This document shows positions 37,370 to 46,474 of a stretch of DNA of 64,000 nucleotides, one piece after another. The stretch's first letter is position 1. Every line of letters begins with the position of its first letter. The notes beneath the pieces were generated by a model, which did not search any database, was not told the DNA's origin, and worked only from the letters and a program-made list of their open reading frames with translations. Origin of the DNA: Verticillium longisporum. Lineage: Eukaryota; Ascomycota; Sordariomycetes; Glomerellales; Plectosphaerellaceae. Both the position numbers and the translations under genes were made by a program. Location of the stretch: positions 930,001 through 994,000 of the forward strand of contig JAETXT010000004.1 in NCBI GenBank assembly GCA_019188255.1. Reading direction: 5' to 3'.

Positions 37370-39865
37370 CTAGTCTTTGGACGACTTCTTCATGCCCAGG
37401 AAGTTGCGCTTCTTCTTCTCCTTCTCCGGCTTGCCGGCAGGGACGGGCGCCGGCGATGCTGATGGCGACGGGCGGCTGCCGCTGCTGGGGCTGGCCATGT
37501 GCTGCGGCGGGCGCGCGGGGCCGCCGAGCGACATGTTGCTCATCTGCGCCGTGGGCGGCGCCTGCGGTCGGCCGGGCAGGCCCCCGGCGGGCGGAGGCGG
37601 TCTGCGGCCATGCTGCGCTGCGGCGCCTGGCTGCGCGGACGGAGGGGCGCGGGGGCCAGGCGGCGCGCCCATCTGCTGCTGCTGCTGCTGCTGCTGGGGT
37701 GGCGGCGCGGGACGCTCGTGGATCCAGTCGGGGGCGCGGGGCTTGGGCCTGTCGGCGGGGAGGTCGAGGCGGCCGCGGCCCTTGTCGAGGTCGCGGAGCT
37801 GACGGATGAATAGGTTGGGGCTCAGCATGTGTGATGTCGCCAGGAAGATGTCCCTCGACCGCGCTGCGCCAATGTCGTAGCACACGCGGCTCTCGCTGAA
37901 GGTGGCGCCGCCCGCAAGGAAGACGATCACACGTTGTCGGTTTTCGGGGGCTTTCCGGCCAGACGCGGCCCAGTTGGGACGGCCGGCACGCAGCGAGCCC
38001 TGCTGCGCGGCGATGAGGTCTTCGTTGGGGTCCATGGGCGGCTTCATGTATGGGAACAAGTCGCTGCTGAGAGTGCCACGGACGACGTCTTCTAGGACTG
38101 ACTGCAGGGCGGGCTCGAAGCGAGACAGGGCGTATTCCTCGTTGACCTCGGGCGGCTTTGTGTTCTTGGGGAACGCGGGCGGATGCGCACGGCGGGCCTC
38201 CTTTAGATTGTGCAAAACGCGGCCGCCCAGGTGGGCAAGGTTTTTCACGACAACTGCTTCGTCCTTGGGCAGCTTGGCATGCTCGAGCAGCAGAAAAATG
38301 TCGTTCTCAATGACACCTTCGCGGTAGAGGATGTACAGTATGATGAGTCGCAGTCGATCGCTCGGTGTGATGGCCTGGTCATCCAACAATCGCACGACAG
38401 ACTCGAGTATGTTCTTCGGCCGCCGGTTGTCCTCGTCCATGCCTGTCGCCAGGCTCTGCTCCACAGAAGCCACGTCGGGGAGCTTGTACTGTTGGAAAAG
38501 GTTCATAGCATCCTGCGCCATGCTCATATGCAGCGAGAATGATTCCTTCTGCGCGGCGAACTCTTTCATGCCGCCCAGCATGTCGCGCAAGTTGTTGACG
38601 CTGCCAGGGCCTGTCTGCTCGTTGACAAAGGCAGGGTTCGCCTCGAGGAACTTTTTAAAGTCGACCGTCATCCGCCCAATGGTGTCTTTCATATGCTGAT
38701 GCCGATAGTCTGTCCAGACCTTGCTTGTCCTTGTCTGTAATCTCGTAGTCAATCTCGGCCTCGTCGGGCGTGCCCTTGTCGGTGACGGTGTGGTACATGA
38801 TCTTCTCGCCCTCGCGGATGGGCAGCAAGTCGTGCGCCATGGCTTGGTAGGTGAACTCGTGCACGAGAGGCGCTGTGATGTCCATGGACCGGTCTGTGAT
38901 GATGAGGGTGCTCGCCGGCCTGTTCGTCTGTGGCGGGTAGTCTTGGTTCCAGTTCGCATACGTGTCGAGCTCCTCCTGCACCATGCGTGCAAGATGCTCA
39001 CACAGAACGCTGGCCTCGTGCATGGCATTCGCGGGTTTGTAGTACCGAACTCTGGGGTATTCCCCGAGCGTCACACAGACACCGAGGATCTGAAATCTAC
39101 CCGTCAGCTACAGTGCGCCGAAGCACGTCTGCTCTCTCGCCAGAACCTACCTTTTGCGCCAACCCCTGCAAGTGTTCCCGGATGAGGTCGTTGCATTCCG
39201 GGTTGTACAGGATCGGGAAGCTCCAAGGATCCCGGAAGGTGGCCAGGTTCGACTCGCGGGGGAAGAAGTCGATCGCAAGGGTTTCGAAGCAACGGATCAT
39301 GCGCTTCCCAGGCGACTCGTCGATGCGGCGCCGCAGGCGTGGGTCGACGACGCCGGTCCACACAAGGAACGCATTCTGGTATCTTCGTCGGTCCAGGTCG
39401 GCAAGCAGGCATTCGATGATGTGGGGTTTGGGCGAGAGGATGTAAATGGCGTCCATGGTGGGGTTCATCTCCCTCTTCTTCTCGATATGCTCAATGTCTG
39501 TTCAGGGGCGTTAGGCTAGCTATGGCTGTGGGGGGGGGGGGGCGAGGTCGGGTTCGGTCGCATACTGGCAACGTTGAGGTTGAGGACGTCATCTTCGGTA
39601 GCGACATTTTCAATCAGCTTGTTCGCGCTCTCGTCCACGACGAGGACCTTCCACTGCACAGGATCGGCTCGGTCAGTCTTGAATCTTGTGTGTCTGGAGC
39701 GTGGAGGTTGGCTGAGGAAAGGCTTCATGGCTTACGTCGCCTCGTGTGATGTTCTTGATGGTGCTGAGCAAGACTAGGCGAGTGGTTAGGCTTCTGTTCC
39801 CTGGCCGTCGGCGAAGCGGTACACTCACGATCACGCTGCTCCTGGATGATGGAAGGGCCGCCCAT
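37370..39865 (-). CDS. SEC1: Sec1/Munc18-family exocytic SNARE regulator Sec1
   Basis: Sec1 binds assembled exocytic SNAREs and promotes vesicle fusion at the plasma membrane. Five exons: 39865-39829, 39773-39736, 39653-39566, 39497-39151 and 39089-37370, all with GT..AG introns in consistent phase. Signatures are the MGGPSIIQEQRD start, WKVLVVDESANKLI, EMNPTMDAIYILSPKPHI, IITDRSMDITAPLVHEFTYQ and the C-terminal VIVFLAGGATFSE...CYDI. The last exon is one base out of frame near 38,719-38,731, where DKDK must join to VWTDYRHQHMKD; a CAAG microrepeat lies there. The C-terminal 130 residues are a Pro/Gln extension with Q8 (37,676-37,699) ending in a basic KKRNFLGMKKSSKD. Sec1 is normally essential, so the frame break is suspect. 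About 743 residues. Confidence 0.92.
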
Positions 39866-40423
39866 GGTAGCTTGCCTCGAACCTCGTGCGTCACGAGAGC
39901 CCCGTGGAGGGAAATGGTAAGGTAGGCTGCGTAGCTCTAATGCTTTGTCGCTGTAGCGAGTGTACGGAAGGAAGCAAGGTAGCGTCGGAGGGGCGAGAGC
40001 GAGAGGTGGTGGGTAGCAGGCCAGCGAGCGTGGTGGAATGGAGGATCCCGTTACCTCTAGAGGGCGTCACCACTGTGAATGCTCCAGTGGGAGTTTGGGT
40101 TCCAGGTCCAAGCAGTCCGGTTCTGGCACGGGTTCCATGTTGGGTCGGGTTTGGCTGGCGGGGTTTCAACACTGGGCGGGCGGGAGCAGCGTGAGAGCTG
40201 TGCGGGTCGCAGCCGTGGTGGGGCACGTCTATGCTGTGTGCCCCACCGACCCCTCGATATGCGGCTAAGGGGTATTGGATTTGGGCGATACGGGAGGCGC
40301 CTCGAGCACAGCATGCAGACACCTGGAGCACAGCATGCAGACACCTGGAGCACAGCATGCAGACACCTGAAGCACAGCAGTGTAGGCAGGCAACTGACGC
40401 AAGGGCATTGAAAGTCCACTGCC
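39866..40423. other. Intergenic region between Sec1 and G-patch genes
   Basis: Sec1 promoter side and the 3' side of the G-patch gene. It contains a 22-bp minisatellite, listed separately; otherwise nothing is seen. Confidence 0.5.
40304..40380. repeat. 22-bp minisatellite, 3.5 copies
   Basis: The unit GAGCACAGCATGCAGACACC plus TG is repeated exactly three times (40,304-40,369) with a partial fourth copy. Perfect copies suggest recent expansion. Confidence 0.95.
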
Positions 40424-41155
40424 TCAACCTGACCCTAGATATCTCTGCACATCCTCGCTGCCGTAAAACATCTCCCTGAGCTTCTCCCCCTTCTTCTTGT
40501 CTGCCTCGGCCTTTTGCCTGCTCTTCTTGGCGTCCAGCGTCACAGGCTTCTTCTTCTCCACCCTGCCTTGGAAGTCTTTCGGCACGGCGAGACCGAGCCC
40601 GAGCTTGTCATCCTTGGGCTTTGTCTTCAAGGGGTACTGTATACCCTGGCCTTCGCTGCCCAAGCCTTTCCGGGCGTCTGGGTCCCAGCCGTGTGACGAC
40701 AGATAGGTGAGGCCCATCCTCGCCCTGTCGAGAGCAGACGGTGGATGTGAGTGTGCGACGCAGACCTGGTGGGCGATGGATGCCTCATGTTTCCGTCTGC
40801 GCCTGGCGGTAGCAGTTTTGCCGTCTGCCGCCTCATCCAGTGCCTCGGTTGTCTCGTCTTCTACCAGCGGTGCACGACACACGGCACAGTTTGCTGGTTG
40901 TGGCGCCGGTGTCGTCTGCGGCTTCTTCTCATCAGGCAGTACGAGGCTCATGTACAGGTTACTGATGGAGGCGCCCGAATTCTCTGGCCTCGTGTCCTGT
41001 ATCGTCGACAGGTCTGCGTCAGACGCCTTGACAAACTCGATGCGTTGTCGCCTGATGCCAGAGCCGAACGGCTTCTTCTGGTGTAGGGGCACCTCATACT
41101 CGTCGTCGTCGTCGTATTGCTCCTCGTCTTCTGGCTCCCTGACAGCCGCGTTCAT
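40424..41155 (-). CDS. G-patch domain protein
   Basis: A 243-residue protein from the ATG at 41155; the frame is open further upstream, but that part is the translated minisatellite (SPSRPLAL repeats), so I exclude it. The N-terminus is acidic (EDEEQYDDDDEYEV). The G-patch begins GLTYLSSHGWDPDARKGLG and continues into GIQYPLKTKPKDDKLGLG. A Lys-rich tail follows and ends in MFYGSEDVQRYLGSG. A Cys pair (NCAVC) and a later Cys might bind metal. G-patch proteins typically activate DEAH-box helicases; the partner here is unknown. Confidence 0.85.
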   Translation of the reverse strand: MNAAVREPEDEEQYDDDDEYEVPLHQKKPFGSGIRRQRIEFVKASDADLSTIQDTRPENSGASISNLYMSLVLPDEKKPQTTPAPQPANCAVCRAPLVEDETTEALDEAADGKTATARRRRKHEASIAHQVCVAHSHPPSALDRARMGLTYLSSHGWDPDARKGLGSEGQGIQYPLKTKPKDDKLGLGLAVPKDFQGRVEKKKPVTLDAKKSRQKAEADKKKGEKLREMFYGSEDVQRYLGSG

Positions 41156-41230
41156 CTCGGACCTGGTTCTGACGGTCGATGTAGCCTGGCAGCCAGGCAC
41201 GCGACGCAACAAGCGGTGATGGATGAGATT

Positions 41231-41302
41231 GAGGGCGAGAGGGCGAGAGGGCGAGAGGGCGAGAGGGCGAGAGGGCGAGAGGGCGAGAGGGCGAGAGGGC
41301 GA
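41231..41302. repeat. 8-bp minisatellite, 9 perfect copies
   Basis: The unit GAGGGCGA is repeated nine times without a change. It lies 76 bases upstream of the G-patch ATG, in the shared promoter with the divergent SDR gene. Confidence 0.97.
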
Positions 41303-41617
41303 TGATGTTGAGTCTGAGTTGGCCAGCCTTCCTGCTGGTGGCATACACGTACCTACTGGCAAGCTGCCTTAGGTCCATCAGTAGGCAGTTAGCGCTGAAG
41401 GTTAGCAGGCTGCCCCTGCAAGATCCATCCAGCAGCCTCGCCCCACCATGCCGCCTTCCGCCCCCTGCCCCTGACTCCCCTGACTGAATTCATTCGACTG
41501 CCGACCTTGGGCTTCCACCCACATGCTCACCACATCGTCAAGAAACCTACCGACATCTCCCTCCCTTTTCGCCATGATACCGTAAATCCAGCGCGTCCAG
41601 TCCCTACCGATCAGACT

Positions 41618-42898
41618 ATGGCAATCGACCTCGTCTTCCACTTCCTCCGCGAAGGCCCACCCACCTGGGTCCGCGACAACATCTGGCTCATCGTCAAGAC
41701 GGCCGCCACCCTCTTCGCCCTCTTCCTCGTCAAGCTGTGGTCCAATGGCGCCAGCAACACCTCCGAGCTCAAGATGCACGGCCGCGTCGTCATGGTCACG
41801 GGCGGAACCTCAGGCATAGGAGCCGCCACCGTCCTCGACCTCGCCAAGCGCGGCGCCCAGGTCGTCCTCCTCACTCACGCCCCCGTCTCCGACCCCTTCC
41901 TCGTCGAGTACATCAACGACGTGCGCGAGCAGACCAAGAACCACATGGTCTACGCCGAACAGGTCGACCTCTCCTCGCTCCACAGCATCCGCCAGTTCGC
42001 CACCAAATGGATCGACAACGCGCCGCCGCGCCGCCTCGACATGATCCTCCTGTGCGCCGCCACCTTTACGCCCGCCGGCCAACCCCGCCAGGAGACCGAC
42101 GAAGGCAACGAGCAGACGTGGGTGGTCAACTACCTCGCCAACTTTCACCTGCTCGGCATCCTGAGCCCGGCCCTCCGCGCCCAGCCCTTCGACCGCGACG
42201 TCCGCGTCGTCTTCGTCACGTGCCCCTCCTACATCGGCTCGCCGCCGCTGTCCGCGCCGCTCGACGACAAGACCTGGACCACGGGGGCCGCCTACAAGCG
42301 GAGCAAGCTGGCGCTGACGACCTTCGGCCTCGCCTTCCAGAAGCACCTCGACGCCTACAAGCGGCCCGACGGCCTGCCCATGAACGCGCGCGTCCTCTTT
42401 GTCGACCCCGGCCTCACGCGCACGCCCGGCATGCGCCGCTGGCTCACGCGCGGCACCCTCTGGGGCCTCTTCGTCTACCTCGCCACCTACCTCCTGCCGT
42501 GGCTTCTCCTCAAGAGCCCCGAGCAGGGCGCCCAGTCCATCCTGCACGCCGTCATGGAGGCCGGCATGCGTCGTGGCCCCGGCGGCAAGCTGATCAAGGA
42601 GTGTCGGGAGGTGGACTTTGCCCGGAAGGACGTGCATGACGAGGCGGCGGCCAAGCAGCTCTGGGAAGAGAGCGACAAGCTGATCGAAAAAGCGGAGAAG
42701 GACGCCGCCATTGTGAGGGCGAGGAACAAGAAGCAGGCGGAGGACAAGGGCAAGAGGGAGGAGGAGATGGAGAAGGAGATTGAAGAGCTCGTCAACAGCA
42801 TCAAGAAGGGAAAGGAGGCGCAAAAGGCCAAAAAGGCGAAGAGCGGTGCCGAGGAGAAGCCCAAGGGCAAGAAGAAGTCTAAAAAGGCCGACAGCTGA
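41618..42898 (+). CDS. Membrane-associated short-chain dehydrogenase/reductase
   Basis: Single exon, 426 residues, ATG at 41618. A hydrophobic segment at about 22-40 precedes the Rossmann motif TGGTSGIG (61-68). NYLAN follows at 171 and the catalytic pair Y226/K230 is in AAYKRSK. A second hydrophobic segment (LWGLFVYLATYLLPWLLL) lies after the catalytic core. The last 90 residues are a charged Lys/Glu coiled-coil-like tail. The layout resembles retinol-dehydrogenase-like and yeast Env9-type lipid-droplet or ER reductases; the substrate cannot be predicted. It is convergent with the aldoxime dehydratase gene. Confidence 0.85.
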   Translation: MAIDLVFHFLREGPPTWVRDNIWLIVKTAATLFALFLVKLWSNGASNTSELKMHGRVVMVTGGTSGIGAATVLDLAKRGAQVVLLTHAPVSDPFLVEYINDVREQTKNHMVYAEQVDLSSLHSIRQFATKWIDNAPPRRLDMILLCAATFTPAGQPRQETDEGNEQTWVVNYLANFHLLGILSPALRAQPFDRDVRVVFVTCPSYIGSPPLSAPLDDKTWTTGAAYKRSKLALTTFGLAFQKHLDAYKRPDGLPMNARVLFVDPGLTRTPGMRRWLTRGTLWGLFVYLATYLLPWLLLKSPEQGAQSILHAVMEAGMRRGPGGKLIKECREVDFARKDVHDEAAAKQLWEESDKLIEKAEKDAAIVRARNKKQAEDKGKREEEMEKEIEELVNSIKKGKEAQKAKKAKSGAEEKPKGKKKSKKADS

Positions 42899-43142
42899 TC
42901 GGCTCAGCAGAGTGCCATCGGCATGATTAGGTATGTACGCAATAGATGAATCCATGGTAGGTTTAGGAACTGGTGTCTTTTCTGCAATGGCTTACGCAAG
43001 ATGCATAGATATTGGACAGATGACGGGAGTACTTTGTACAAAGAACATCACCCTACGTTATTCCAACTCGTTCAAATCATACTGAGAGGCGAAAAATCGG
43101 ATGCGCCGGTTCGCCGTCTCGCGTCGTCTCCCAGATTCAGCG

Positions 43143-44225
43143 TCAACTCCCTGCAGTCAACATGCCCGTCCCCTCATGACAATCAATGTACTCAAAACGT
43201 TGCTGCTCCGGCTCCAGCACCAACACCTCGTGGAACAGCCGCAGGCTCATACTATCCCCAAGCTTTTTGGCATATTTTGGAAAACCCGGCAAATATCTCG
43301 AGATGGGTGCGGTGCTCTTTGCTCCATTTCTCAAGCGATGCTAGGCTGTCAAAGTACGCCAGCCCAAAGGTCTGATCCGTGCCGCCCTTCTGCGTCACGG
43401 GGTCGACAATCTCCATGAACCGACAGCTGAAGCACCCGACTTGGTCGCCTTGGTCGCGGAGAAAGTCCATCCCCTTGATCAGCACGGGGTGCATCGTGTT
43501 CATATACAGTTGCCGCTCTTCAGGCGCGGCGACGGACCAGTCCTGTCCGGAGCGGATGACGACGAGGTTCTTCTTCCCCGGCACAACGCGACGTCCGGTG
43601 GCAGAGGACGGGGCGGACGTCTCGTTTCGTGGGTGGATGTTGCTGGTCTCGCCGACGAGGGCATCTCTCTGTGAAATGGGGAACCGATCGCGCAAGGCTG
43701 CCCCAGTAGACGTGCTCCTGGATCGGGCCGCTCATCGTCTCGCGCAGGTTCGCTGCCCCTTGCGGGACCTCTGTCGTGATGACGGTTTCGAAACGGTCAA
43801 TGGTCGGGTAGAAGACTTCCAGGAACCAGCCATGCTGATGGCTGCCTGGTGTCAACCCATCCCACCACTGGTCGAAGCCGCTTGTGGTGAGCCACTCGTC
43901 GTGGTTTGCCTTGCTCTTCCAGTAGAGCAAGACGGCAATGTTGCAGTGTCCCTGGTTATCCGTAACCGCGGCGACTTTGTGCAAAGCCGGGTCGAGAACT
44001 CGGACTGCTCAGGTTGATGAACGATGAAATGGTCTTGATGGCGTTCCCATCGTTTAGCGATGCCGATGGGTATTGTGCACCCAAAACAGCCAGAACGAGG
44101 TCCTTGGTGTTCCTGGGGAACCGGGAGGTGTAGAGTTCAAAAGGAGGGTCAAAGTTGGTTGGCATGTTCGGGGGAATCGTACGTTCCCTCACGAGCCATT
44201 CTGGAATCGCAGATTCGACCTTCAT
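43143..44225 (-). pseudogene. Aldoxime dehydratase (haem-containing dehydratase), three frame breaks
   Basis: The family removes water from aldoximes to make nitriles at a ferrous haem. Homology runs from MKVESAIPEWLVRERTIPPNMP to the stop at 43,143, but over four frames. Breaks are near 43,986-43,992 (SSRP to ALHKVAAVTDNQGH), 43,687-43,694 (HVYWGSL to RDRFPISQRDAL) and 43,257-43,268 (FSKICQK to LGDSMSLRLFHEV). Each is net +1 (or -2). Family landmarks are TSRFPR, EHVYWGS, NLVVIRSGQDW, the C-terminal LFHEVLVLEP and YIDCHEGTG; the last two carry His residues that probably match the haem ligand and catalytic His. Repaired length is about 360 residues, normal. No intron fits the breaks. It may be a pseudogene or an intact gene with assembly indels. 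Confidence 0.8.
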
Positions 44226-44971
44226 GTTGAGTGCCAGTCAAGGATAATGATGTGAAATCGAGCCCTGCCGCGTGGTTTCATACACGCAATGAAGGTCCTT
44301 ACTACCATATGTACTTGTCCCTCGCCACACCCCTGACGCACGACTTGACAGCCATGATCACAGCAAACGAGCAGCGTCACGATACGCCAGTGTCGCGCCG
44401 ACTTGTTGAAAGCGCCGATGCGACGTCACGGATATCTTTGGCTCGACTGAGTCAAGCTCGAATCGGGAAACGCACCATCGTTGATCAGGGTAGTGCTCAC
44501 CCGGACCTAACCCTTGGGCTGGGACGCCGTCCCCCGCAATCCTGGGGTGCAGATCATGGGGTTGGATAGGGTAGTCAATACCCGGCACATCATCAGTGTT
44601 GCATGACCGATAGGCGGTGAGACCTCTACCGCTCGCTCGACTTTGGGCTATCATCCTGTATCAAACCGACCCGGCGGTCCGGCGTCTCAAGACAGGCCCA
44701 TGGGAGTTGAGAGAGGGTTCATCAGAGGATAGGGTATTTCCATTCCGGGTGTGCCTGATGCCAAGGGCAGGGTAATGCTAAACCGAAGATGCGACAAACA
44801 GCAATGGGAGAGTCAAAGCAATGTTCTGAAGAAATTCGTGATCCTTTTGTGATTTCGCAAAGTAGAAAAGAACAGTCTTCCGCTGTCAGTCCCAGCTGAA
44901 AATATCATGACTAGCCATCATAAACATCAGATCCCAAACCCACAACATCCAACCCTCGTTCTCCCAGCACA
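44226..44971. promoter_or_regulatory. Shared divergent promoter of the dehydratase and nitrilase genes
   Basis: The two starts face away from each other across 746 bases with no gene between. A CGG-N4-CCG palindrome at 44,672-44,681 (which also reads CGG-N1-CCG) is the kind of site Zn2Cys6 regulators bind. Binding by the nearby regulator is only an inference. Confidence 0.4.
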
Positions 44972-46112
44972 ATAGCGCCCAAGCTCAAGATTGCCGCTAT
45001 CCAGGCCGAGCCTGCGTGGAACGACCTCGAAGGTGGCGTGAACAAGTCCATCGCACTTATCCAAGAGGCGGCCCAACAGGGTGCCCATGTCATTGGCTTC
45101 CCCGAAGTCTTCATTCCAGGTTACCCTTGGTGAGTCCAAACAATGCATCACTATGGCCTCTAGGCATTTCGTTGAGCTTGTCTGACGTGTCATGGGGAAG
45201 GAGCATCTGGGCTCAGTGTCCCACGGACAATGCTGCGTTCATGGATGAGTACTTGCACAACTCTCTCGTCAAGGACTCGGACGAGATGAGGCGCATCTGT
45301 GCTGCGGTCAAAGAAGCCGGCGCATTCGTCGTGCTCGGATACAGCGAGCGCTTCAAGGGCACGCCTTACATTGCCCAGGGATGCTACAGCTGATGCATGC
45401 AAATGGTGCTAGAAGAGGCCCAGAAGCTTACCGTTGTATCCAGTCCTTCATCGATGAGAACGGCGTCATCGTTCACCACCGCCGCAAGATTAAGCCCACT
45501 CACGTCGAGCGTGCCCACTGGGGCGATGGGCAAGGCGAGTCGCTTCAAACAGTCGCGCCCAGCACTGCCTTCCCAGACGTCAACATTGGTGGCCTCAACT
45601 GCTGGGAGCACACCCAGACTCTCTTGCGGTACTACGAGTATGAGCAGAATGTCGATCTGCACGTGTCCAGCTGGCCACCGATTTGGCCGCAGCCCCTTCT
45701 GCTGAACGGCGAGCAGAGTCCCGACTGGCCGGCTCACATCACGGACGAGATGTGTCTGCGGTTCTCACAGATTGTCGCCCTCGAGGGCACCTGCTTCGTC
45801 ATGGTGAGCACGCAGATTGTCCGTGAGGAATCAAAGAAGCGCTGCCGGATCGACAAGTTCAACTACGCCAGCGCCGTCCAGCAGGGCGACGGCGGCGGCT
45901 TCGGCATGATCTACTCACCTTGGGGCCAGGAGCTTGCGAAGCGTCTGCCGCCTGGCGAGGAGGGCATCCTGTACGCCGATGTTGACCTCGCGGAAAAGAC
46001 CAAGGCGAAGCAGAACCTAGATATCGTGGGGCACTACTGCCGGCCTGATCAGTTGAGCCTCCGTGTCAACAGGTACCCCGCCAGGCCCGTTCACTACGCG
46101 GCTGACCCTTGA
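44972..46112 (+). pseudogene. Nitrilase, with probable start-codon loss and non-GT intron donor
   Basis: Nitrilases hydrolyse nitriles to acids and ammonia. Exons 44972-45129, 45201-45378 and 45444-46112 give 334 residues with the catalytic triad intact: E45 (GFPEVF), K127 ([13 protein letters not shown]) and C165 (GGLNCWEH). Intron 1 is GTGAGT..AAG with a CTGAC branch point. The 65-base intron 2 is needed to join KGTPYIAQ to SFIDENG, but its first bases are GG rather than GT. The expected start [14 protein letters not shown] reads ATA-GCG-CCC; an in-frame stop lies further upstream and no in-frame ATG precedes it. ATG to ATA is a TpG-to-TpA change, as RIP makes. A spliced upstream start cannot be excluded. 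Confidence 0.82.
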
Positions 46113-46474
46113 GGACCTGAAAGAGCCGTCCTGATAGCCGGTCCGGGCGGGCCTGTCATGTTCGCTCGAGTGAGGGGTGGTGCTGATCAGGATGCCAACC
46201 CCAAGCTTTCCAGGGACAAGCCTAGTCCAGGGTCTTGATAAGCGGATCGGCCGATTGGCCTCGTCCTGATTGCCCCTCAACGGTGCCTTCAAACCTAGCC
46301 TAGTACAATAATCCAACCCACATTAGTGTCTCTTGATGCGCAATCAGTATAACATGACGGGTCCCTGCGGCGGGTTCAACTGTGCGGAGTATTGATTGAT
46401 TCCTCGCGCTCTCAACACCATGCTCGTTCATCGTATGCTTCACATGTGGTTGTTGAGTTGACCCTCATGACCTG

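Noticed and set aside
41156..41362. N-terminal extension of the G-patch protein
   Set aside because: The residues are translated minisatellite (SPSRPLAL repeats), and a good ATG follows at 41155.
41810..42955. 381-codon minus-strand open frame
   Set aside because: Antisense to the SDR gene, Leu/Val/Gly-biased, with no homology seen.
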